Part shown: piece by piece, positions 14,874 through 24,100 of the stretch
How the letters are laid out: each line of letters starts with the position of its first letter
How positions within the stretch are numbered: position 1 is the stretch's first letter
Assembly: GCF_000382225.1 (NCBI RefSeq)
Contig: NZ_KB907833.1
Location: forward strand, 1-34,557
Direction: 5' to 3'
DNA from: Hymenobacter aerophilus DSM 13606
GTDB taxonomy: Bacteria > Bacteroidota > Bacteroidia > Cytophagales > Hymenobacteraceae
DNA length: 34,557 nucleotides
The notes under the pieces: model-generated
Database searches by the model: none
The model's input: only the letters and a program-made list of their open reading frames with translations
What the model was told of the DNA's origin: nothing
Made by a program: the position numbers and the translations under genes

Positions 14874-17480
14874 TTAGGCCACCTGCTTTGGTTTGGGCTG
14901 CGGCACTATTGGGCGGGGCTTGGCGCCGGCCTCGGGGGCGGGCACGGCGGGCGCCTCGGTTTCGCGGCGGCGCTTGTAGATGGCCATGCCGAAGCCCAGA
15001 GCCATAAGCAGCGTACCGCTCCAGAGCAGGTTGATGAACGGCTTCTCGACGGCCTTGAGGATGATGTAGTCCTTCTGCGTCGTGCTCACGCCAAACGTGA
15101 ACTTGCCTTTTTGCGGGTCGACGTTGAGGAAGCTTAGGCGCAGACCCAGGTCCTCCACTTCGTCGGGCATGCGGCCGATGAGGCGGTTGCGCACCGCAAA
15201 CACGGGGTGCACGTGGTACTGCTTCTTCTCGCCCGATACCAGGAAGTCGCCCTGAATGGCCAGGTCATCCTTGGTCAGGCCCAGGCCGGCGGTTTGCTTG
15301 GCCGGCTCCACGCCGCGGAATACGGCAAAGTAGTCGTTGAGGAAAATGGTGTCGCCAATGCTGAGCACATGCTCCTTCACCTCGCTCCAGTCCTTTTCCT
15401 GGTCGATGGGCGGCACGGCGCTGATGTGCGAGTAGATGTCGTGGTCGAGGAACACCTTGATGTCGGGCGAAGCCAGCAGACCACCCATCTGCTCGTTTAC
15501 CTGCGCACGCGGGTAAAGCGTGAATTTGTCCTTGGTTTCGCGGTTCTCATACTCGACGCGGTAGTAGGTGTTCTCCGGCAGGATTTCGAGCGTATCGCCA
15601 GCCTTGTAATATACTTTGTCGCCGCGCTTCACGTCGCTGCGCGCCAGGGCCTTGTACTCGTCATCGGTCCGGTAAAGCAGCTGCTTATCCACGTAGCCGG
15701 GTACGCCGGGCACGTCGAAATACTGGCCGGTGTAGCGCACGTCGTAGGGGCCCATGCGGGCGGGGTCGTTGCGCCACAGCAGCACGTTGTCCTGGTTGGT
15801 GGTCTGGTCGAACTCGCGCGAGTAGAGCAGGCCCGAGGTGTTCTGGCTGATGATGTTGGAGTAGCCCGACGAAGCCAGCACGCCCAGCAGCATCAGCGCA
15901 ATGCCCATGTGGGCCACGCCGCCGCCCGAGAGGCTCACCTTGCGCCGCAGCAGCGTCAGCACCATGCTCAGGTTGGCCAGCACCCCAAACAGGGCCGTGG
16001 TCAGGAGCACGATGTAGGTCAGCTCCATCTTCTTGCCATTATACTGCACCAGCAGAATAACCAGCGCGGCGCCGAGCAGCGAGAGCATAGCCGGCACCGT
16101 GAGCGTGTTGCTCAGCGAGGCGCGGTCGTTTTTCTGCCACCACATGATCTGGGCCAGACCCGAGCAGAAGGCCACGCCCACGCCCAGCCAGAGCTGGAAC
16201 TTGGTGTAGTGGGCAATCTGATCAGCGGGCAGGGCCAGGTTGGATTTGATGCCGATGAAGCCCAGGAAGGCGTTGTACACCGGAATGCTGGTAGTGAACA
16301 GCACCTGGAACGCGCCCAAACACAGCACCGTAGCGCCCACAAACACCCACAGTTCGGCGTTGTAGGTAGTCAGCTCTTTTTCCGAAATCGGGATGCGCTT
16401 CCAGCGCCACACCAGCAGCGCCACGCTCAGCACCACAAAGGCCGCCAGGTAAATAATCAGCTGACCCGAGAGACCCAGGTCGGTGAACGAGTGCACGGAG
16501 GCGTTGCCCAGCACGCCCGAGCGGGTGAGGAAGGTGGCATAGAGAATCAGCAGGAAGGTGGCAATAACCAGCACAAACGAGGTGCGCAAAGCCATTTTGC
16601 TGCGCTGCCACAGCACCAGGCCGTGCAGCGAGGCCACCAGCACCAGCCACGGAATGTACACGGCATTTTCGACCGGGTCCCAGTTCCAGTAGCCGCCGAA
16701 GTTGAGGGTTTCGTAGGCCCAGTAGGCGCCCATCATAATGCCAACGCCCAGAATCAGGCCGCCCCACAGGCTCCAGCGGATGGCCGGCCGCACCCATTTG
16801 GTGAACTCGCCCTTCCAGAGGCCAGCTACGGCGTAGGCGAAGGGCACCAGCGTGAGGGCAAAGCCCAGGAACAGCGTGGGCGGGTGAATCACCATCCAGT
16901 AGTTCTGCAGCAGCGCGTTCAGGCCGGTGCCGTCGGTGGGCACGAAGTTGGGGTTGGTCTGCCACACGGGCAGGTCAGGCATGAAGTCGCGCAGCAGGAT
17001 AAACGGCGAGGAACCAATCTTGAGGTCGCCCAGCACCACGCCCAGGATCATGGACGTGAGGAACAGCTGCACGCCGGCAAAAACGGCCATCACCGGGGCT
17101 TCCCAGCGTTTGGCCAAGCGCAGCAGAATCAGGCCCAGGCATACGTGCCAGAAAATCCAGAGCAGGAAACTACCCTCCTGCCCTTCCCAGAAGCAGGAAA
17201 TCATGTAGTACACCGGCAGGTGGTTGCTGCTGTGGCTCCAGGCGTAGTAGTACTCGTAGCGGTGGCCGTGGATGATGCCGAACAAACACACAATCACCGA
17301 GATAACGGCCACCGAGTGCACGATAAAGGCGCCGCGGCCCAGCTTCATCCAGCCGGCATCGGTGTCGCCCAGCGCCCGGCCCCGGGCAGCCATATAGTAG
17401 GAGTACGCCGCCACTGTGGCCGCCACAAACGCCAGAATAACACTTAAGTGCCCGACGTCGCCGATGAGAGTGTTCAGCAT
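14874..17480 (-). CDS. ccmF: Cytochrome c maturation protein CcmF (CcsA-type heme lyase)
   Basis: An 868-residue polytopic membrane protein with many hydrophobic segments. The periplasmic tryptophan-rich WWD heme-handling motif (GGYWNWDPVENA) lies at about 262-273. Conserved histidines sit in loops such as VIHPPTLFLGF. A large periplasmic domain (about 560-815) precedes a last helix and a Pro-rich cytoplasmic tail. CcmF takes heme from CcmE and attaches it to apocytochrome c. ATG at 17480 starts directly at the first helix. It is longer than proteobacterial CcmF (about 650), as is usual in Bacteroidota. It is the last ccm gene here, 128 bp after an unknown secreted-protein gene. Confidence 0.95.
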   Translation of the reverse strand: MLNTLIGDVGHLSVILAFVAATVAAYSYYMAARGRALGDTDAGWMKLGRGAFIVHSVAVISVIVCLFGIIHGHRYEYYYAWSHSSNHLPVYYMISCFWEGQEGSFLLWIFWHVCLGLILLRLAKRWEAPVMAVFAGVQLFLTSMILGVVLGDLKIGSSPFILLRDFMPDLPVWQTNPNFVPTDGTGLNALLQNYWMVIHPPTLFLGFALTLVPFAYAVAGLWKGEFTKWVRPAIRWSLWGGLILGVGIMMGAYWAYETLNFGGYWNWDPVENAVYIPWLVLVASLHGLVLWQRSKMALRTSFVLVIATFLLILYATFLTRSGVLGNASVHSFTDLGLSGQLIIYLAAFVVLSVALLVWRWKRIPISEKELTTYNAELWVFVGATVLCLGAFQVLFTTSIPVYNAFLGFIGIKSNLALPADQIAHYTKFQLWLGVGVAFCSGLAQIMWWQKNDRASLSNTLTVPAMLSLLGAALVILLVQYNGKKMELTYIVLLTTALFGVLANLSMVLTLLRRKVSLSGGGVAHMGIALMLLGVLASSGYSNIISQNTSGLLYSREFDQTTNQDNVLLWRNDPARMGPYDVRYTGQYFDVPGVPGYVDKQLLYRTDDEYKALARSDVKRGDKVYYKAGDTLEILPENTYYRVEYENRETKDKFTLYPRAQVNEQMGGLLASPDIKVFLDHDIYSHISAVPPIDQEKDWSEVKEHVLSIGDTIFLNDYFAVFRGVEPAKQTAGLGLTKDDLAIQGDFLVSGEKKQYHVHPVFAVRNRLIGRMPDEVEDLGLRLSFLNVDPQKGKFTFGVSTTQKDYIILKAVEKPFINLLWSGTLLMALGFGMAIYKRRRETEAPAVPAPEAGAKPRPIVPQPKPKQVA

Positions 17481-17608
17481 GTTTAGTGCGTTGAAAAGGC
17501 GAAAATCAGTCTGCCAGAATAGCTACCAGCCTGATGGAAAGTTATTTTTGGTACAAATACTGCCCGAAAGCAAACCGGATAGTATGTTATGGGGTGATAA
17601 AGACAAGG

Positions 17609-18556
17609 TTAGCGAACCGGGCGCTGACGCCGCATCTTGCGGGCCCGCTTCTCCCATTGCAGCTGCTCCCTGACTCCTGGGGGCGACCCTTGGTTTATAG
17701 GTGCTGAGGCCTTCTTATTAATTTGGCTGAAACTGTACCACTGCTGCTGCACCAGCACTGGCGGGCCAGCAGCAGCTTCGGCTACCACTTGGTAAAGGTA
17801 GCGCCCGGGCGCGGCCAGCGTATCGGTGAAGCTATAGTCGGAAGCGGCCCCGCCGTAGGTGGTGCGCGCCACCGGCACGGCAGCGCGGCGCGCAGCGCGG
17901 GTTTCGGCCGCCTCGCGCCGCCACACCTGAAACCGCGGTACCGAACCCAGCGAATCGCTCAGTTGCCAGCGTAGCGTAACCAGTCGGCTGGACTGTGGTT
18001 CGGCGGGTGGCGGCAGTTCGAGAGCCGGCAGCCCTTGGGGAGTGGCACTCACCGTGAGGTTGAACTGGCAAAAGTCGCGCAGGTAGCCATCTACATTCAG
18101 CAGGTAAGGCTGGCCGGCCAGCAGCGAATCCAGCGTCACAAACACATCATCCTGCGAGCCGAGCGAGGTACAACTCAGCACCTGATAGGTGGCAGGCTGA
18201 CAGGGGGTTCCGGTCAGCACCACCAGTTGCACTCCGCGCACGTCGCGGCACTGCTGCCCACCGATGTTCACAAAGTAGCGGCCGGATACGCGGGGCGTAA
18301 ACTCAAACCACTGGTCGTTGTGGTACTGAATGCACTTGCCGGTCAGGCTCTCATCCACGCAGGTCCATTGCACGGTGCAGTCGGTGGTACGCGAGGTAGC
18401 AGTTTCCTCGGCCCGCAACACCCGCCGCCGGGCAATGTCGTCGTTGGGTACCTGCGCGCTACTCAGCAGGCAGTAGCCGTTGCTGACTGACAGGGAAAAC
18501 AGCAACGTAAGCACACGGGGGCCAAAGCGGAAATTTACCACGTCAAGGGCCCTCAT
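17609..18556 (-). CDS. Unknown secreted Cys-rich protein in the ccm operon
   Basis: A 315-residue protein of unknown function. ATG at 18556 gives a plausible signal peptide (VLTLLFSLSVSNGYCLLSSA); starts at 18577 and 18589 are also open. The mature N-terminal half has about ten Cys, with paired patterns such as DCTVQWTCVDE, GKCIQYHNDQWFEFTP and DFCQFNLTVS. This resembles extracellular beta-sandwich domains of Bacteroidota surface proteins. A FN3-like segment (about 185-275) follows, then a basic tail ending KRARKMRRQRPVR. There is no T9SS sorting domain. It lies between ccmE (37 bp upstream) and ccmF on the same strand. A link to cytochrome maturation is only positional; a chance insertion is possible. 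Confidence 0.7.
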   Translation of the reverse strand: MRALDVVNFRFGPRVLTLLFSLSVSNGYCLLSSAQVPNDDIARRRVLRAEETATSRTTDCTVQWTCVDESLTGKCIQYHNDQWFEFTPRVSGRYFVNIGGQQCRDVRGVQLVVLTGTPCQPATYQVLSCTSLGSQDDVFVTLDSLLAGQPYLLNVDGYLRDFCQFNLTVSATPQGLPALELPPPAEPQSSRLVTLRWQLSDSLGSVPRFQVWRREAAETRAARRAAVPVARTTYGGAASDYSFTDTLAAPGRYLYQVVAEAAAGPPVLVQQQWYSFSQINKKASAPINQGSPPGVREQLQWEKRARKMRRQRPVR

Positions 18557-18592
18557 TGTGTCTGCTTCGCGCTGCATTTCAATCAGCAACTG

Positions 18593-19021
18593 TTAATTAA
18601 CCGACGCGGTAGCGCCCTTTACTTCATTTTCCACGTATTTCGAGGGGCACTTGAGCAGGATTTTGTCGGCCACGAACACATCGTTGCGCATGGCGCCGGT
18701 AATTACTACCTGCTCCGATTTGTCGAAATCCTGGGGCTGGGGGTTGAAGTACACCACGCGCTGGGCAATGCGGTTGGTATCGACCAGCGTGAAGGCGAAG
18801 TAGTTGGGGTCGAGCGTGGGATTGTACTCCAGGCCCATGATGTTCTTCTGGCCGTCGCGGGGCAGGCGGCCCACCACGTGTACTTTGGTCAGGTTGCCAT
18901 CGGCGGCCCGCTCGCGCGCCTCCTTGAACGAGACGTACACGCTGGCGTCGCCGGCCGTGCTGGTGATGATGGCAATGGCCACGGCAATGATGGCCATAAC
19001 GAAGATGTGGGCTTTTTTCAT
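18593..19021 (-). CDS. ccmE: Heme chaperone CcmE, CxxxY type
   Basis: A 142-residue protein with one N-terminal membrane anchor (HIFVMAIIAVAIAIITSTAG) and a periplasmic OB-fold domain (VHVVGRLPRDGQ and VVITGAMRNDVFVADKILLKC). CcmE binds heme covalently and passes it to CcmF. The canonical ligand motif is HxxxY; here the same place reads CPSKY (Cys125 to Tyr129). A CxxxY variant is known from archaea and Desulfovibrio-type systems that lack CcmH. The motif identity is read directly; the mechanism is inferred. ATG at 19021 starts just before the anchor. The short C-terminal tail after Tyr129 is normal. Confidence 0.93.
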   Translation of the reverse strand: MKKAHIFVMAIIAVAIAIITSTAGDASVYVSFKEARERAADGNLTKVHVVGRLPRDGQKNIMGLEYNPTLDPNYFAFTLVDTNRIAQRVVYFNPQPQDFDKSEQVVITGAMRNDVFVADKILLKCPSKYVENEVKGATASVN

Positions 19022-19105
19022 GTCGGTTAAAACAAGAGGCGGCTCCGGGTGGAGTCAGAAGTCAGCTCGGAACAATGATTCGGACCACAAAGGTCCTTTA
19101 AAAAT

Positions 19106-19223
19106 GGTGAAATAGTGAGATGGTGAACTGGTGAGTTGGCGTTCGGAAGGCGAAATGGCACAGGAGACGCATTCAGGGCCGCCCGAACAGCAGTTCACCA
19201 GTTCACCAACTCACTATTTCACC
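19106..19223. repeat. Inverted repeat of GGTGA units between ccmD and ccmE
   Basis: The left arm 19106-19139 (GGTGAAATAGTGAG then GGTGAACTGGTGAG) pairs with 19191-19223, with a few mismatches and a loop of about 50 bp. The right arm supplies the TGA stop codon of ccmD at 19219-19221. Confidence 0.85.
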
Positions 19224-19482
19224 GCTCGTCCGCCACTTCCTTTTCCAGACGGCTGAGCTTGCGGTCGAGGGAAATCAGAAACAGCAGCAGCCCGATCAGC
19301 ACCACGGCAATAACGGCCACCACCACGTAGATTTTGCCGCTCTGGCGCAGGGCCTCGGCCATTTCGGGCTGGGCGCCGGGTGCCTGGGCCGCGGCCCGCA
19401 GCAGGGGCAGCAGCAGGGCCAGCAGCAGCAGGACCGGGCGGCGCAGCAGGCCGGGGGCAGCGCTATGCAAGTTGCTTTTCAT
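19219..19482 (-). CDS. ccmD: CcmD-like small membrane protein
   Basis: An 87-residue protein. The N-terminal hydrophobic stretch (about 16-31) may be a signal peptide or a first helix. A clear transmembrane helix (about 51-71, KIYVVVAVIAVVLIGLLLF) is followed by the charged DRKLSRLEKEV. This helix plus basic/acidic tail is the CcmD pattern. CcmD stabilises CcmC and helps release holo-CcmE from the CcmABC complex. It overlaps the end of ccmC by 20 bp, so translation is probably coupled. Its stop codon lies inside a repeat arm, so the last few residues (VADER) may differ from relatives. Confidence 0.75.
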   Translation of the reverse strand: MKSNLHSAAPGLLRRPVLLLLALLLPLLRAAAQAPGAQPEMAEALRQSGKIYVVVAVIAVVLIGLLLFLISLDRKLSRLEKEVADER

Positions 19483-20131
19483 ATACTTTCAATTTAAGCA
19501 CGGAAATGCGGGTAGCCAGCTGGGCCACCCAGAAAGCCAGCAGCGTCCAGCCGATAACGGCCGGGTAGAACACGAGGCGCATGTCGCTGTCGAGGTCGTA
19601 CTTGGCGAAGGCCGGGTTGCCGCCCGAGCCGGGGTGCAGCGAGTCGGTGAGGCGCGGCAGGATGTAGAACAGCGGCATGGCCACGGCGAAGGCAAACACG
19701 TTGTAGATGGCCGACACGCGGGCGCGCTGCTGCTCATCGGTAAACGAGGAGCGCAGCACCAGATAGGCGCCGTAGATGAGCATGGCCACGGCCGCGCCGT
19801 TGAGCTTGGGGTCGTTGGTCCACCAGGCGCCCCAGGTGTAGCGGGCCCAGATGCTGCCCGTGGCCAGCCCCACGCAACCCATCAGAATGCCCGTGCGGGC
19901 CGCCTCGTGGGCCTTGATGTCGAGCTCGGGCGTAGGCGTGCGCAGGTAGCGCACCGAGTAGTACACCGAGGCCACCAGAATAGCCGTCATGCCGAACCAC
20001 ATGGGCACGTGGAAGTACAGGTTGCGGATGCTCTCGTTGAGAATAGCCAGCCGCGGCACCGGCATCAGCAGGCCCGCCACCGCCACATACAGCAGCAGCA
20101 CCACCGTCAGGACTTTCCACCAGTTTTTCAT
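19463..20131 (-). CDS. ccmC: Heme exporter/handler CcmC
   Basis: A 222-residue membrane protein with about six transmembrane helices. The tryptophan-rich motif WARYTWGAWWTNDPKL is at residues 95-110. Candidate heme-ligand His residues flank it (NLYFHVPMW near the start and TDSLHPGSG later). CcmC loads heme onto CcmE. ATG at 20131 starts at the first helix and the length is typical. It overlaps ccmD downstream and is separated from ccmB by 168 bp containing a large repeat palindrome, so it may have its own start of transcription. Confidence 0.95.
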   Translation of the reverse strand: MKNWWKVLTVVLLLYVAVAGLLMPVPRLAILNESIRNLYFHVPMWFGMTAILVASVYYSVRYLRTPTPELDIKAHEAARTGILMGCVGLATGSIWARYTWGAWWTNDPKLNGAAVAMLIYGAYLVLRSSFTDEQQRARVSAIYNVFAFAVAMPLFYILPRLTDSLHPGSGGNPAFAKYDLDSDMRLVFYPAVIGWTLLAFWVAQLATRISVLKLKVYEKQLA

Positions 20132-20133
20132 TG

Positions 20134-20295
20134 GAGAAGCTAGGAGTTAGAAGCTAGGAGTCAGAAGCTGGTACAAGCCTTTAATTCCTGCTCTTGCGTG
20201 AGGTAGATACATAACAATTTCAGTTCTCAAAAGTCGACGTGGTTCGGAAAAGACAGAGGCCATTCTAGCTCCTAACTTCTAGCTCCTAACTTCTC
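20134..20295. repeat. Inverted repeat of GAGAAGYTAGGAG units between ccmB and ccmC
   Basis: Arms 20134-20160 and 20269-20295 are 27 bp each and differ from perfect complementarity only at four C/T positions. They enclose 108 bp of less GC-rich sequence. Each arm is itself a 12-bp tandem. No clear promoter match was found inside. Confidence 0.85.
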
Positions 20296-20299
20296 AAAA

Positions 20300-20971
20300 T
20301 CAGCTTCGCCACAGAAACGGGAAGAGCAGGTACGACACAGCCCCGACGATGAGGTTGAGGGCCACCAGGGTGAGCAGGGCGCTGCGGCTGGCTTCGAATT
20401 CGAGGCCGTCGAGGGCGTTTTTGGATACTTTGATGAGCAGCAGCAGCATGGGCACCATCAGCGGGAAGCCCAGCACGGCCATCAGGGTGCTGCTGTTGGT
20501 GGCCTTGGCCGCTATGCCGGCCACCAGCGTAAGCGTGCCGGCAAAGCCCACGGCGCCCAGCAGCACGTTGCCCACAAACAGCGGCACGTTCTGCACCGGG
20601 TTGCCCAGCACCACCGAGTAGAGCGTGAAGGCTACCAGCGCCAAGCCCACCAGCAGCAGGGCGTTGTAGGCTATTTTGGCCAGAATCACGGCCTGGGGCC
20701 GCACCACCGTGTAGTAGTAGAGCATGCGGCCCCGGCTTTCCTGCAGAAAGCCCTTGGCCACGGCATTGACGGCCGAAAACAGCAGGACAATCCAGAACAG
20801 CGCATTCCAGGCCGGGGCGGGCAGCTGGCCGCCGCGCGACGAAAAGCTGAGGTAGCACACGAACACCGTGCTGCTCACGTACAGCAGCATGCCGTTCAGG
20901 GCCGCCCGCTGCCGCCATTCCAGCCGGAAGTCCTTCTGCATCAATACCCAGATTTCACTTAGCAGCGCCAC
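20300..20971 (-). CDS. ccmB: Heme exporter protein CcmB
   Basis: A 223-residue membrane protein with six hydrophobic segments, the permease of the CcmAB ABC transporter that powers release of holo-CcmE. Family features are KDFRLEWRQRAALNG near the start, FSAVNAVAKGFLQESRGRMLYY in the middle and LGFPLMVPMLLLLIK near the end. The start is uncertain. TTG at 21013 would overlap the promoter. ATG at 20941 cuts into a conserved lead. GTG at 20971 gives the usual SEIWVLMQKDF lead and is preferred. The ATPase gene ccmA is not in the window. Confidence 0.9.
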   Translation of the reverse strand: MALLSEIWVLMQKDFRLEWRQRAALNGMLLYVSSTVFVCYLSFSSRGGQLPAPAWNALFWIVLLFSAVNAVAKGFLQESRGRMLYYYTVVRPQAVILAKIAYNALLLVGLALVAFTLYSVVLGNPVQNVPLFVGNVLLGAVGFAGTLTLVAGIAAKATNSSTLMAVLGFPLMVPMLLLLIKVSKNALDGLEFEASRSALLTLVALNLIVGAVSYLLFPFLWRS

Positions 20972-20997
20972 GGCAACTTGGCTGGTTGAACGGACCA

Positions 20998-21005
20998 CAA
21001 AGATA
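20998..21005 (-). promoter_or_regulatory. Candidate -7 box of the ccm operon
   Basis: TATCTTTG on the minus strand is an exact match to TAnnTTTG, about 27 bp upstream of the GTG start of ccmB. No TTG is present at the usual -33 distance, so the call is tentative. Confidence 0.4.
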
Positions 21006-21081
21006 CAACCCAACCCCCGGACTACCTGCCCCCGCCCCTTCTTTCCTTTAAGCCAGCCCGGTAAAGCAGCCCTAAATGCAA

Positions 21082-21114
21082 ACCGGCCGGCTTCCCGCAG
21101 AGAAACCGGCCGGT
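21082..21114 (-). terminator. Terminator of the 1111-residue barrel gene
   Basis: Arms ACCGGCCGG and CCGGCCGGT form a 9-bp all-strong stem with a 15-base loop. On the minus strand it is followed by TTTGCATTT. It lies 32 bp after the stop at 21146. Confidence 0.65.
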
Positions 21115-21145
21115 GGGCTGATTGGGTAGTGGGCGCCTGAAGGCG

Positions 21146-24100
21146 TTAGAAGTCGTAGCCCAGCGTCACGTAGATTTTCGGGCCGTTGGTGGTGTACTGC
21201 TCGCGGCCCCAGGCCACGTCGCCCTTCACGTAAAAGCCCAGCATGGTGGTGCGAATGCCCGCGCCGTAGCCGTAGAGCAGCGGGTTGGTGAAGTTGATAA
21301 CCGTCGCCGAAAAGCCGCCTTCCTCCTTGACCACCGTGTTGTTGGAGTTATTGACGCTGAACGGGTTATGGCCCGAGTACGTCGTGCCTACGTCGCCGAA
21401 GGCCGTCAGCTGCAGGTTGCGGAAGAAGCCCGACTCGATGGGCCGCCGCGAGAAATACTGCACAATCGGCAGGCGCAGTTCGGAGTTGAAGAGCACGTAC
21501 TTGCGGCCCACCCGCTTGCTGTAGTCGTAGCCCCGCAGGTTGGTCACGAACTGCTGATAGAACATCTGGGTGGGGTCGAGGTTGGTGTCGCTCGCCGGCG
21601 TGCCGGCCGCCGTAATATAGCGCGAGTCGGCGTAGTCGTAGTTCAGCCAGTTGTCCATGCCGCCGAGGCGGAAGAAGGGCGGCGTAGCCCCGCCCCCGAT
21701 GTACTGCCCGAAGCTGGCGCGGTTGGCCCAGATGAGCTGGCGGTGCAGCTTCTGGTAGTGGCGCAAATCAACGGTGAGCTTGGTGAAGCCCGTGTTGTCG
21801 CCGCTCAGGTCGCGCAGCTGGTTGATGCCGGCCTTCATGCGCGTGCCCTGCAGCATGTTGATGCCGGTAATCACCGAGTTGTCGAACACCAGCTCGGCCT
21901 CGCCGCCCAGGTAGTTCTTGTTTATGTCGGGGGCGTTAGACAGGTCGCTGTAGAGGCGGCGGCTCACGTTCACGAAGCGCGGGCCCAGGCGCACGCTCAG
22001 GTTGTGGGTGAGCGGATAGGCCAGGGTGGGCGCAATTTCGTGCCGCCCGTAGCGCAGCCGGCTGTTGGGCGTCAGCTCGTCGGCAAAATAGGCCTGCTTC
22101 TGGTAGCGGATGCTCCAGTCGTAGCGGTGCTTGAGGTTGGTGTACTCGGCAAAGATGTTGCTGGTGCGCAGGTCGGTGAGGGCAAAGATGCCGGCCTGAA
22201 TCCGGTGGTCCTCCAGCAAATCCGACATGTTCACCTGCGCCGAAAAGCCCAGCCCCAGCAGCGGGTCCGAGGTCAGCGTCGACACCACATTATCAATGCT
22301 GAAGGGAGTGCCGTAGCGGAACGGGCCGGCAATAGTGGCGGCTTCGGCTGGGGCGGCCTTGGGCAGAGCCACCACCGTGGCCGCCCGGCGCCGGGCCGGC
22401 GCCGGGGCCCGCGAGGCCGGAATATCCTCGTCGAACTCGTAATCGTTGGGGTTGACGCGGGCGTCGGCCGGTTTGGTCGCCGTTTTATCGGCCGGTTTTG
22501 GCGCCGCCGGAGCAGTCGCCGGGTCGGCCGAATCGGCGGGGGGAACCAGGCCCTGGGCGCGGGCCACGGTGGGGCCGGGGCGGTTGGGGGCCGCGGCTTT
22601 GGCCGGCGCGGGCCGCGAGCGGTCTTCCAGAATTTCCTGGCGGGCCGTTTTGTGCAGCCGCAGGCCCTGGGGCAGCGCGTAGCTGGGGTAGAGGTAGGCG
22701 TTGCTGCGGCCGTCGGCGGTGGCCGTCAGGCCCAGCGCGCCGGTGGTGGCGTTGTAGTCGAAATCGAGCACGCCGGCCCGGAAGCTGGTAACGGGCTGGT
22801 AGTCGCGGGCACTAAAGGAGTAGCGGTAGATGCTGCGCACGCCGCTTTCCTCGCTGATAAACAGCACCTCATCGTTGCTGATGGCGCGCGGGCGGCTTTC
22901 GTTGGAAATCGTGCTTACCAGCGCCTCCACCGGCTGCGGGCGGCCATCGAGATGGTAGCGGTACAGGTCGTAGTTGTTCACCACGGCTGCAAAGTTGCCC
23001 CGGGCCGTACCGGCCGTGTCGAGCCAGCGGTTCGAGCTGAACACCAGGCTCTGGCCGTCGGGCAGAAATACCGGCTCCACATCATCGAACACGTCGTTGG
23101 TGAGCCGCTCGGGCGTGCGGCTGCCGGCCCGCAGCAGGTATAGGTCGCTCTGGCCCTGGCGCACCCCGCTAAACACCACCGACTTACCATCGGCCGAGTA
23201 GCTGAGGGCCGAAATCTGCGAGAAGGGCGAAAACAGCGAGGTGCGCTTGCCAAACCGGGGCAGCAGGCTTTTGAGGCGGGCGCCCAGGTTGCTCAGGCCG
23301 CCGTTGGCCTCGCGCAGCTGCAGCACCAGCTGGCCGCGCTGCTCTTCCACCACGGCCACCTGCCCGTTGCCGCGCCAGGCCAGCAGCGGCAGGCGGGTTT
23401 CCACCTGCTGATCGGGCGTTTTATAGCCGCCGCGGTGCAGCACGTCTTTCCCGCGGCCGTTCTGGTTCACTACCAGCACGCGGTAGCGGCCCCGGTCGTT
23501 CTGCACGTAGGCCAGGCGCTGGCCGTTGGGACTGAGCACGGGCTGGCTGTAGAGGATGTTGCGGCGGTTGCGGCCGGCCAGGCTGTTCTTGTCGTCCAGC
23601 TCCTGAAACGGCGTGAGCGGCTGGGCATTCAGCTGGCGGTAATACGCCAGCCAGTCTTTCAGAAACACCTTATAGGGCACATTCAGCGAGGAGCTGATGC
23701 CCACTTCCACGTCGCGGGTGATGCGCGTCAGGTTGAGAATGTTCTGGATGCTGGTGTAGCCGTAACGCTCGGCAATGTAGTTCCACACGCTCTGGCCGGC
23801 CAGCTCGGGGTTGCGCAGAAAGAACGGCGCCGTGCGGTTGCCCTCGTGCTCCTGCACCATCGTGCGCATGTAGTCGTCCATTTCCACGCTCCAGCCCTGG
23901 GCCGCGTAGGCCGAGGCCCCGTCGATAAACCAGTTGGGCAGCTGCAGCAGGTAGCTGCTCTGGATGACTTCGCGCAGCGAGCCGCCGTACATCATATCAT
24001 TAAGCAGCACCTCGGTGATGCGGGTGCTCAGCTCCTGCTTGAACTGCGTTTGGGTGCCCTGGAAGGCAATCTGGACTTTGGTGGAGCGGGCCAGCGCGGT

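Noticed and set aside
15207..17447. Long open frame of 746 codons antisense to ccmF
   Set aside because: It mirrors a well-supported membrane protein, is extremely rich in His/Gln/Val, and has no family features. It is a GC-rich shadow.
21122..23143. 673-codon frame antisense to the 1111-residue gene
   Set aside because: Low-complexity Gly/Ala/Val/Arg composition and full overlap with a recognisable protein mark it as a shadow.
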